DNA of 64,000 nucleotides, taken from assembly GCF_918797505.1 (NCBI RefSeq), contig NC_092798.1:51296985-51360984 (forward strand), given 5' to 3'. This DNA is from Bemisia tabaci (taxonomy: Eukaryota; Arthropoda; Insecta; Hemiptera; Aleyrodidae). The notes below the pieces were generated by a model. That model ran no database searches. It was not told the DNA's origin and saw nothing but the letters and a program-made list of their open reading frames with translations. The translations under genes were made by a program, and so were the position numbers. This document shows positions 43,715-55,000 of the stretch, piece by piece. Position 1 is the first letter of the stretch, and every line of letters starts with the position of its first letter.

Positions 43715-44095
43715 GGTATTTTTCGACGGGAGACTCGAATTTTTAGTCCATTTTTTAAAATTCTCAAATTCAAGATGGCGGACGTGGGCTAAAATGCTAT
43801 CTCGGTTTCTGTTTGTTCGAGTCTTGTGAAACGCGGTATCACACGGTATTTTTCAACGGAAAACTCGAATTTTTAGTCAATTTTTTAAAATTCTCAACTC
43901 CAAAATGTTGGATGTGGCCTAAAATGAGCCCCGGTTCTGGCCTCCGTTTCTGTTCGTTAGAGCTTTGTGAACCGCGGGATCAGAGGTACTTTTCGACGGG
44001 AAACTCGACTATTTAGTCGATTTTTGAAAATTCTCAAATCCAAGATGGCGGACGTGGCCTAAAATGCTATGTCGGCTCCTGTTCGATGGATTTAT
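43715..44095 (+). repeat. Derived satellite monomers, about 130-140 bp
   Basis: Three related units: GGTATTTTTCGACGGGAGAC, GGTATTTTTCAACGGAAAAC and GGTACTTTTCGACGGGAAAC, with CAAGATGGCGGACGTGGC and CTAAAATGCTAT.TCGG. Confidence 0.75.
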
Positions 44096-44248
44096 GGCGC
44101 CCCCTTAGTACATGCCTACTCTTGTATTTCTGTATAGCCGCAAATTTAGGGTCAAGGGGCGCCTGACCGTCTATGGACCAGGTGGAGTTTTTGTCACTGA
44201 AAATTTACCTTTAGACGGCAATTCTCTTTATATTTTGTCTATGGGTTT

Positions 44249-44425
44249 TATGCCCCCCCCCCTTTCTCGCGGACTCTCTTTCCACTTTTCTTGCCTCCTT
44301 TTTCCTTCCCATTCCCCCCTTCTTCCTTGCTTTCACTGCCCAACCTTGTTTCCTTTTCCTTTTTTCCCCTTGTCCTTTCTTCCCTTTTTTTCCCTTTTCC
44401 CCCCTTTTTTCCCCTCTCTTCTTCT
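44249..44425. repeat. Polypyrimidine tract
   Basis: About 175 bases almost wholly C and T on the plus strand; frames on both strands are composition artefacts. Confidence 0.8.
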
Positions 44426-44494
44426 TTCGTGGCGCCCCCCAAAGGCTGGCGCCCGTGTGCGCCGCACGCCCTGCACACGCCCTTAGTCCAGGCC

Positions 44495-45406
44495 TGTCAA
44501 TAGGACGTTTCTCTGCTAAACGGAACCAGAGACAGGTGGGAAATAAGGGATATGCTCGTTATCATAGATATAAGTAAGGCTGTCAGCAAGTGTGGTTGGT
44601 GATAACCGTTAAAAATTGGCAATGATCCCCCACCCCACCCGTCCTCAAAAAACTAAAACAAAGCGCCGTCATTTTTGGGTCGTGAGCCCTCCATGGGGCC
44701 CAGTGTATTTACTCTCCCGATGAAGGTGCTCTGATCTCATGTGGATGAATCTATTTTGCTGTTCCAGATGATGCTACTGCAAGTGTGTAAGCAGTGACCA
44801 AAAAGTTGAGCACAGCTTTGAGGCCGAATCAACTCATAGTAAGTGTTACAAATTACGTCAAATTTAAAGGGTAAGGAGAAATTTCCAGACTTTGTAATGA
44901 AACTATTTTTTCCTGTAATACTGATCGTAATTTGATTTATTCCGCTAATTATCACCTTGTAAAAAAAATCATTTAGACGTAAAAATAAACAAAATAAATT
45001 AAAAAGCAATGAAATGCAATTAAGGCATGAGGAATTAAACAACTTAGGTAATAACCAAATGAAATTTCTCTGAACGAATGTGCGACTTAATCTAGCAATA
45101 CAGAGTCTTTTAACATGTTATCAACATTTTGAGGTCAAAAAACTGTGCGTCACCTTTTTATAGGTCCTCCAAAGTTTTTTATACTCAAATTTGACGTATT
45201 ATAAATTTTTCTCTAAAAAAATATCCAACAAATGTTCCTTAAAACATACAATTAAACAGACTTTGTAAGTGTCGGTGATTTAGTCAACGTGCGTTAAAAC
45301 CAGTATAAAACTGAAATTCTTGCCAAAGAGGGAAAAATCTTATTCGAGCACGGCTTTCCCTGAAAGATATATTATATTTAACACGTTTGCCAGCTAAAAT
45401 GAGAAT
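44495..45406. other. No gene seen; family D half at its start
   Basis: GGACGTTTCTCTGCTAAACG with GGATATGCTCGTTA at 44502-44557 is a D-type end. The rest is AT-rich 3' flank of the JHBP-like gene. Confidence 0.4.
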
Positions 45407-45412
45407 TTTATT
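45407..45412 (-). terminator. Candidate poly(A) signal of the JHBP-like gene
   Basis: AATAAA on the minus strand, about 350 nt beyond the stop codon. If used, the 3' UTR would contain the family J MITE at 45468-45615. Confidence 0.4.
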
Positions 45413-45467
45413 TTTCACTGAATTTTAAAATACGTTGGCTAAATCACTTCCTCTGCAGAGGCGGATC

Positions 45468-45615
45468 GAGCAATTTGGCAACACCGGATTTCCTCCATGT
45501 AAACCTATCTTAAATGATCGATTTTTGTCGTAGTCCTTGGCTCCTTCAAGAATCGATATATTTCCTTGGATTTAAATGGAGAAAAGACAATGTTGCTAAT
45601 ATGCTGGATCCGCCA
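45468..45615. mobile_element. Family J MITE in the predicted 3' UTR
   Basis: AATTTGGCAACACCGGATTT to ACAATGTTGCTAATATGCTG, with GATTTAAATGGAGAAAAGAC. Confidence 0.7.
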
Positions 45616-45758
45616 GTGCCTCTGTCTGAACGACTCGTGAGTATAACCACAACACTTGAACTTAGTCTTATCAAAAGTTTTCTTTTTAAAATTCACACAT
45701 TTTTACCGGTGGTCGTTATCAAGATTGTAGATACGGTCATAATTTACCGACGCCTGCA

Positions 45759-46091
45759 TCACCTAGCAATAATGCTCACATTCTGGTTCATATCTTCGTT
45801 CAAAGCTTTGCCGTGTATGACCAGACCCTCCTCGTCGAAAGGCTTCGAGGTGACGGACTGGACATCCGTCCTGTTCCTCTTGGACGCCACCAGATTATTC
45901 ATATTCTCCTCGATCAACTTGGAAACGTCAATGGAATTGAGGATCTCCTGAATCCGCCTCTTCAATGGGATCTCCACGGCGTCCATGATCTGATACCGCA
46001 AAACGTTGGGCAGCACGTTCACCAGCAACTCCAGAACATAGTCCAGCGTTCCCGTTCCCTCCATTCGCAGCTGGATGTTCCCCAGTTTGAG
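45759..46091 (-). CDS. JHBP-like gene exon 5, with stop codon
   Basis: Acceptor TTCTGTTACAG, phase 0, TGA stop at 45761-45759. It encodes 110 residues: the last strands and C-terminal helices of domain 2 (LGNIQLRMEGTGTLDYVLEL, then VLPNVLRYQIMDAVEIPLKR, then ILNSIDVSKLIEENM), followed by a polar tail of about 45 residues. The antisense strand is also open over most of this exon; that reading is a shadow. Confidence 0.87.
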   Translation of the reverse strand, partial: LKLGNIQLRMEGTGTLDYVLELLVNVLPNVLRYQIMDAVEIPLKRRIQEILNSIDVSKLIEENMNNLVASKRNRTDVQSVTSKPFDEEGLVIHGKALNEDMNQNVSIIAR

Positions 46092-49000
46092 CTGTAACAG
46101 AATTTGGGTTATACAGGGTGATTCAAAACTCCCGCACCACCCCTGTAAACCTTAGGGTCCTTGCCCCTTCTCAAGGAGATCCCCCTTAAATTTTGAAGGG
46201 TCCAAGAAGTCGTTTTCTTTTCACCAAGCACTGGAAAAAAAGTCGCTTGGATCTAGAGTCTAGACTCTTAAAAACATTGACAGGAAAAAATACGCTCGAT
46301 TCAATCGGACTTTTTGCTTGAATCAAAAGTAAATCCGCATAAATCAAGAGGCTCGGCTCTTCGATTCAAGGAAAAATCGGATTGAATCAAAAGTATTTTT
46401 CCTTGTCAATGTTATTAAGAGTCTGGACTCTAGATCCAAGCAACTTTTTTTCCAGTGAGGAGCACTCACTACATTTGAGGGGCTTGAAGGACAAGGCGCG
46501 CACAAGTGCAGATTTTGTCATTTCGAGAAATACGTGTTTGAAGTTTCAAATTTACAAGGATTCTCATGGCGGAGAGAAAGTTCAAACCGACTTTTTGATG
46601 CTTAAAAATTGGAATTTGGAAGCGAATTTTTCACAGAATATGCATTTTACTTGAAATCAATAATATCTCAATTTCTTCAAAAACGGCACTCATGCCCTTT
46701 GTCCTTCAAGCCTCTCATCTCATGCCCCTATCTCATTTTATTCAAAAGATACAGGACGCATGCCTGGTGCTGGTGGTGTGGACTTCTTGATCATCCTGCA
46801 TTAAGGAGCTACATACATACGAGTCGCTGTTATAGCGCTCTTTGGCGCTTTGCGACACCTAATCGCCACAAAGCTCGGTCTTCCCACAGGTTATCAGGGA
46901 GTTGACACTCCCTCATCTCACTTAACACCCCCTGTCGCCAACCTCTCACTGGGCGTCCCCTACGCCGCTTTAGGATTGAAATCCATCATCGATTATGTGA
47001 TTGTTAAGCACTCTACTAAGCTGAAATTGCAGCAAGTTAGAGTGTGCAGGGGACTCTCCTGCGGCAGTGACCATCATTTCCTCCGAGCAGATATAGCGTT
47101 TCCCGTTAAAGGAACTAAGGATGTAGAGCCAGTGCCTGAACAACAGCAGGGACAGGGGATGCAAGAGCGTGAGGTAAGATACAACATCGAAAGTTTGCAG
47201 CACCCTAGTGTCAAGGCTCTGTATCGGAAACGCTTGGATGAGAAGTTGGGGGATTAAGGAGCTAACCAAACGTAAACTTGATTGGTACTACTTAAAATTA
47301 GTCGAATAAGTTTAACTAAACGGTAATCGATGATAGTGGACCAGAGGACAAGGTACGAGTTAAAGCATTCCGATGCATGATTTTGAATCAGAATTTCACG
47401 TAGCACACGAATCGCCTAGCGAAAATTACAGAAACAAACTTCTAACTCAGACGTTAACGTTTCAATTTACATTGGTTACGGTCTATTCGAATTCTCCCTT
47501 CACAAGGAGACATATCTATATTTGGATCAAATCGCGCACCCTAACGGTTTTGGCACGTTTCTTAGACGGACGGTGCTCTCTCCGCGCTTTGTTTTTTTCA
47601 AAGTGTTGACAATGGGCAACAACTGAGCCGAAGCACCGAGATTCAGGTCGCCGAGGCTTTTTACGGTAACGGTTAGAGCACGATTTAACTCACGTAAACT
47701 TTTGTTTTTACTAGTCTAAAGTTGGCTGCAGGTGCTTAGTCACAAAGCCATTAAACAACAGAAAAAAAAGAAAAAAAAACTTTTGTTTTTTCATGAGCGG
47801 GAGGTTTGAATTTACGCGTCAAGAAACATTAAATATTTCATTGGTTAAGAGTTAATTTTAGCAATTTTCATCGCGCGAATTTTTTTTTCACGTACAATTT
47901 TTGTGAAGGAACATGAATTAGATTGCTTAAATGCATGCTTTGTCTTCTGTACTATTCGTTTTTTACCAAATCCAAAGAGCAATACGGTGTGTATTTGGAC
48001 ACTTTTATCAGCGGCGTGACATGCTTTGCTACATCTATTGATCTGTCCATTAAACCTATGGAAAAGGATCGATAAAGAGGGTGTCCGCAACGAACACCTT
48101 AATAATCAATTCTTTACCAAAGGTTTAAATGGCAAATCAATCGCTATATCGCAAAGCACGCCACGCCACTAGTAGCTATCAGACGTGGTCTGAGACATGC
48201 AATTAATGGGTTTTTATGACTCATGGCTGCGGATACATGTTTCTACGGACGTGTTTTTTAGAAACACGTGTAATTAATGTTACACAAGCAGAAACAGGGA
48301 GCAATGATACGAATGTTGTTGAAACATTGTACAGAAATCCTCTCACACAAGCGCTTTCTAGCAGGCAGAATCGCCTTCAATTGACAATATAGGCAACACA
48401 GGCTCCCAGGAGTTCGAATAGTGGTATCCGGATGAACAAGTACTTTACCATAAGCACATCAAGGCGCAAGATAGAGGCATTAGAATAGAATCGCATGACA
48501 CCAGGATCACCATTCAAATTCGTTGTAGTTCATTTTGCCTGCCTTGTAAAATTGAAGCAGAATTTCATTTCGCTCAGCAGTGAGGATAAAACTCAAAGCA
48601 CATTTTTCTCTTTGTCAGTTAATAATGCTCCAAGTTCAATTACAGATCGGATAATTCAAAAGTAAATTTGTCATATTGGAGGATAATTTGCTAGGGAGAG
48701 AATTTCGTTCGATTTAAATGTTTTATTCAAATCGAAAGTAGCTTAAATTTCTCATAGCTTCCTACATTACTTTCCTTTGAATTGAGGAGAAAACTTCTCT
48801 TTAATTCAAACAAACGTTCTCAAGTAAAATAAATTTTTGTGAAGATCATAAAAAAAATTCTTTAGGTCGTAGACTTTTTCTGTTTCAAACTATTTTTTTT
48901 TTTATTATTCATTTTGACGGATTTAACAGGAAGCGTTCTGACCAAACGAGAGTATCTCTTCTTTTTTCTGATATTATATATTTCTAAACAGGAAACTAAG

Positions 49001-52000
49001 CACAGCTGAAACTTACAATTTTATGAGTATATTTTTCGTAATCGACTTCGAGGGTAGATTTACAAAAAGTCTGCAGGCGTTAAATACCTTAGTTATCTGT
49101 TTAAAAAAAATAAATCACGAGAGAAAATTGGGCAACTTGAAAATAGGTTAGTTGCGCTTGTCACAGAATCGTGTTTTGGTGTTTGAATCTTTCATTGGAT
49201 TAGCTAAAAATAATATCTCTCCAAATAGCAACTCTTTATGTTAATGGAGCTATCGCGCTTTAAAAAATTCGGTTTACGACGTCATCCACGGCGGTAGAGA
49301 CACTCTTGGTTTCTTTCACCTTTGCTTTCATTCGTCAGGGAAACACACATTTGCTCTGGTTACACGTGCAGCTCGGATGAAAGCAAGGTGGAAGGAACCG
49401 AGGGTGTCACTACCGCGGTGAATGACGTCATAAACAGAATTTTTCAAATCACGATACATCGGTTAATATTGAACGTAGAAAGTTGCTGTTTGGATATGTC
49501 TCGTTACTTTTAGCTGATCTACAAGAATCAAGCATCAATACACGATTTTGTGACCAGCAGAAGTGACCTAGAGTCCATTTATACTGCGAGTTAAGACAAC
49601 ACCCCCTCATGGAGTCACAAACGGGAATAAAGATTACACAAATTGAACGTTTTTCGTAATCTTTGATCGGCCAATTCTCAGATTCCTTTCTCCGCTCCTT
49701 CTCTCATTCTGTTTGTTCCTTGTCGAACCCGTGATTCCTCGGTCCATTCCAGATTATATTCTTTGCAATTGGTGAAAATGTAATCTTCATTCCCGTTGTG
49801 ACACTGGGGAGGCCTAAAATACGGTAACCAATCAGAAATGGATTCACATTGCCTTGACTCTCTGAATAAAGGGACTCTAAAGTGACCCATAGGACTGACA
49901 ACGAGGAACTCACCTGTAAGTCCGTTAACATGGGATGATTCCTCGTGTCCAAAGTCTGGTTGATCCTCGCGTAGACGTGAAAATAGTCGATGGAGAAGCT
50001 CGTCATCCCGTTCTTGGACAAGAAGCTCATCAAAGTCGAGGCCTCCCATTGGCACGTGCCCTCCAGCTTCTGTGTCCCGACGTGGACGACGATGTCGAGG
50101 GCGTTCTTCTCCATCTGGGCGGTGATGTTGCCGACCCGGTAGAAGGACGCCAGACCGTAGAGCCACGTGTGAGTGATGTCCAGGGTGAGGAGGTGCGAGG
50201 AGTAATGGTAGTCGGCGATCTTGTAAGGGTCGAAGCCTTTCCCGCGCACGTATTTGCGACCCTCGGCCACGGCCAGGTCCAGCGGCGGGATCGAGTTCGG
50301 GAACGTCTGAGGGATGTCGCGGAGGTTCTTGTTGATGCCCGCCTGGAAGGGATAAACATAGGAGTTCAGGAAAAAGCTGAGAAGTGGACGTATTTCTATC
50401 AAACAGAACTATGTGCAGGCGAGAAATATGGGGTGTGCTCGTCGAAGCTGCATAAAAAACAATGTAAAAGAGGGCGTGATTCCTTTTGAAGAATTGGAAA
50501 AGCGGGATTTTACATTCTATCAAACAGACCTATGTGCCAATTGAATCCGGGATTCATGAGCCGCGGGTATGGCAAGAGAGCGTTGTGGACAGGGCTCATG
50601 AGTTAAAGCGCCCCGACGACGATCACCGCGTCGTGTCCCAACTCGATCATTGCCGCTGACGTCAATGGCGCTTTATTATTCTCATTCACTCTTACGCAAA
50701 GAGAACTAACGAGCACACCCCATATTTCTCACCTCCACACAGGTCTGTTTGGTAGAAATACGTCCAGATAAACATAGGAGTGTAGGAAAAAGCTGAGAAG
50801 TGAAAGTTGACCCTACAGTTGGCAGTCTCGGATCCTGGACAAATTGGACGTATTTCTATCAAACGGAACTAAGCGCCATCGGGGGAGGAAGGGAGAGGGG
50901 GGCTTGGATTGGCAGGTGTTGCGGAACGCGATTCTCGTTTCGTCCTATACTCGCAATGCTTTTCCATAGCGCTTAGTTCCGTTTGACAGATCGCGCTATC
51001 CGGGATTCTAAAATCCTCAAAAGGAACTCGATTTGGTTCCGTTTAACAGAAATACGTCCAATTTTAGATGGGGGCGCATTGGAAATTGGGAGAAGGAGAC
51101 GACGAATGTGAAAAGGGAAGATGAAAAGAGAAGGAAGAGGAAGAAGAAAAAGGGAAGAAGAAGGAGGAGAAAAAGGAGATACAAATAAAGAGACCTTTTT
51201 ATCTCTCTTCCCCAACTTCTTTTCCTTTTCTCCTTCTATACCATCCTCTTTCCATTCTCCCTATTTTATCTCTTTGTTTATTCACTTCTTCCTCTTCTCC
51301 TCCATTTTAAGATTTGCTACAATGACATCTTTAATGGAAGTAGACTCTTTGTCTATGTCTGACCCGAACTTCAGCGGTTGAACCGCAAGTTTTCGGATGC
51401 GTGATCCGAAAATTTCTGAGATCCATATTACCCCAACTTCGAATCCCATGCACCAAGTTTTTTTCTCCGTGCAAGGAGTAATACGGTGTGTATTTGGACG
51501 CTTTTATCAGCGGCGTGGCATGCTTTGCGATTTATTGATTGATTTGTCATTTGAACCTATGGAAAAGGATCGATAATGAGGGTGTTTGCAACGAACACAA
51601 GCGCTTTCTAGCAGGCAGAATCGCCTTCAATTGACAATATAGGCAACACAGGCTCCCAGGAGTTCGAATAGTGGTATCCAGATGAACAAGTACTTTTCCA
51701 TAAGCACATCAAGGCGCAGGATAGAGGCATTAGAAAAGAATCGTGTGACACCAAGACAACCATTCAAATTCGTTGTAGCTCATTTTGCCGTCATTTTCGG
51801 CTCAGAGAGCCTCATCTTTGAAAGCTTTCCATGATCCAGCTTAAATCTAACTAAGCTTTTGTTGGTATATAGTCAGATGTATCCTTAACTTATCTGAATG
51901 AACAGGAGGGTAAAATAATGCTGGGTGCAGACTGTTCATTGGAGAAAACAAAGTCCAGAAAAATTAAAAATTAGAATTCTGGATTGAAAAGAAAAAAAAA

Positions 52001-55000
52001 AAAAAAGATAAAACTTTATCACGTTCCGGTGCAAAACTGAAGGGTGGGCGCATACTGAATACAGCTCAGGGAAGTGCATTGAAAATGTCTTGCCGGGGTC
52101 TCACTGATAAATCGGTAGCGGTCTTTCAGCAGGACTCCATTTCTACACCTCCCGACTTTTCAAGAAAAAAATTATATCATAATTTTGTTCTACCTTGCCG
52201 CAATTAAAATTGTGTGCTGCAAAATTATAAGGGGGAAACGCTTCTCAAAATTCAGGGGCTGTAGAAACTGCTGCCCCATACTTTCGAATTACTGGATAAA
52301 AAGAATGCCATAATTTTGTGCCGCAAAAATCAGGGGGGTAGCAGCAGTCAAAATGCGGAGGGGGGGGGGCTATGAAATTTTCAATGCACCTCAATTTTGC
52401 TTCAAAATTTAATCTTTGATTTTATTTCAGGCTTGCTTCCCGCTCGAAAATATAGTACCCAGCACTGTTCTATCATGCTGCTATTTTAACTATTCGGCCA
52501 TGATTTAATTTTTTACTCCTCACCTGAAGGTTGATCTGCGAGAGGATGTAGGGTTTGATGCTGTCGAAGATGAAGGTGCCAACCGTGTTGATCATGCCCT
52601 GGAAGAATGAGCCCATGAGCCCGAGGTTCTGGAAGTCCATCTCGATGTCCTGGAAAACGATATCCATCTTGATGTCGGTCGCCTCCAAGTACCCGCCACG
52701 GGCAACCTCCAACATGGCAATCGCCTCGATGTAGATCCCGACTAGCGTGACGTTGAAATCACCCGAGGAGGATGATAGCCATGTCGATATCGTGTGGTTC
52801 CCGAAAACCATGAGGTTGTCCATTTTCACGCCCATTGATACCTGGTGAAAATAAAAACAAATGGTTATTTTGAATTGGTCGCAGGAAATGGACTACTGGA
52901 CAAGGTACTAATTAAAGTATTCTGATACAAGTTTCTTCTAAGAAACCAAATGACGACGTACTTGAATGTTAAAATTTTAAAAAAAAAATTGTATTTTATG
53001 ATGGACTGAAAATTTTAAGATACGGTGCCCTGGTAAAAATTGGCAGTAGAATCTGTGTTCTAAAATACCATAGACCTACAGACGGCTGTAAGATTTCCAA
53101 TAGCTTCTATAGCCACTGTAAGATTTCCAATAGCTTCTATAGCCGGCTACACAATTTCTTAAAGCCTTTTATAACCGATAGCGACTAAGCAACAGCCAGG
53201 CGATTAAGTGTATGCTAAACGTTACTAATTACGGATGCTAGGACTTAGTGAGTTTTTGGAACACTGCTCTCTTTTTGGGTCGTAGTATCTTGATTTATTT
53301 TGCGAGGAAAGCTCCGTACTTTTGATGGATGCCTGCCATTACTAATATATTAGAGCGCCTTCAGTTTCGTATGATACTGTGTAATACATCTGGTGTGAAA
53401 TAGTTGCTTCAAGCGCCGTGGCAGGCGGGCAGCCAGCGCGAAACGCGCATCGGCGCCTACAAACCTAACAGGGATACTTCACGCGTTGCGCAATGCGTGA
53501 AGTATCCCTGTTAGGTTTGTAGGCGCCAGTGCGTCGCCGCTCCGCTTTGTGTTAGGCTCTAATATTTAATCTCGCGGAGTCAGCGTTTTTCAACTCATGA
53601 TTTTGAAATGTTTGCACATCCTGTATGGATTATTCTCATTTTAATTGATGAAAAAAAAATATGTTTTAAAGGAAAATATAACGTGTGTTTTGTAAATATT
53701 AAGGTTCCGTATCAAACTTAATGATTTCCAAAACCTACGAATTTCTACACAATTTCTTATAGCCTTTTATAATCGATGGCGAAAAAGCAACAGCCAGGCG
53801 ATAAAGTGTGAAGCCCGGCGATAGGAACTATAGCCCGGCTGCATAATTTTTTATCGCTCCGTATAGCCCGGCCGTATGATTTTCTCCGCATTCTACAGCC
53901 AGCTATAAGATTTTCTGTAGCCTTCTTTAGCCGGATATAAGAATTCCTATGGTATTTTGAAACACAGCTCTTATCGCCATTTTTTACCAGGGTGGAAATC
54001 GGATACAACGACCCTCTAGGGACCGGCCTAATTTGGTCGTTACATCCGATTGTCGTTATAACCGATGCAAAAATACACTGAGTCAATGGGAAGTCAATCA
54101 CGGGTACGACCAAATCGCACGTCGTTATGACCGATATGTTGTTATAACCGATGTCGTAATATCCGATTTCCACTGTACGCGTAATCACAATCTCGCTAAG
54201 TTGAACTGTCTAGGGACCGAGAGAAATGTCGACTTACGGACTTAAGCGGCTTTCCATCTTATCAATTTTGCCGCTTAAGACTAAATCAGTCTAAATCATA
54301 ACTATTTTTCTCTCGTTGCAACCGACACTTTATCCTCAATGGCCGAAGTGTATGCACCATATCCAAGAGCATCAAGCTTGTGTTTTAAACGACGCCTCAA
54401 AACGCCTGCAATATATAGAGTATGCAAGTGATCGTACACACCCGGGAACTGAAGTGCAGCAGGAGTTAGTTACACGATGCTTGGTGCAATGTTCGCATAC
54501 TATGGATAATTTTAACTTCTTGCCTATTTTTTGAAACTAACATAGGTATAATGTTTTAAAGAGGCTTTAGAAAGTCTACCATAAATCTTGCGTAAATGAA
54601 AAAAATCAACATATTTTAAGTGAAAAGAAGTGAAATAAATATTAAGCTGAATTGACATCTTCAACTATTGACATATTTGATTGAAGCTGTAAAAAAAAAC
54701 ATTTTTCATAATGTGTAAAAAGTATTATTATAAAATAATTTCCATTTTATTTTACTCCCATCACGCTCAGATCATTGAGTGATCATCGATGTGGTTATTC
54801 GTTTTTTGTGTATTGAACCAAGTGGTTTTGCACTTTATGATGTTCGACTGAATTTGGATGGCGTTCTGCAGAAAAGAACCAAGCCACATCAGCTATTGCA
54901 ATTTAATTTTTTACTCATTCAGTGTTGCTTAATTTTCTGTTTAAAAAATAAAAAATACGGAAAATTGGAAAATTATCTGATGTCTGAAAATTATCTAATG

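Noticed and set aside
42385..44095. Possible CRISPR-like array
   Set aside because: Units are 130-182 bp and tandem without unique spacers; this is satellite DNA in an insect.
44112..44503. Proline/phenylalanine-rich and Lys/Glu-rich frames
   Set aside because: Both come from a polypyrimidine tract read on two strands.
45514..46097. Plus-strand frames over exon 5 and the J MITE
   Set aside because: Antisense shadows; the minus strand encodes the JHBP C-terminus.
49935..50489. 184-codon plus-strand frame over exon 4
   Set aside because: It is the antisense shadow of JHBP exon 4, whose strand gives domain homology and valid splice sites.
49678..50523. 281-codon minus-strand frame over exon 4
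   Set aside because: A different frame from the JHBP reading; it runs through a D transposon end and both introns and has no domain match.
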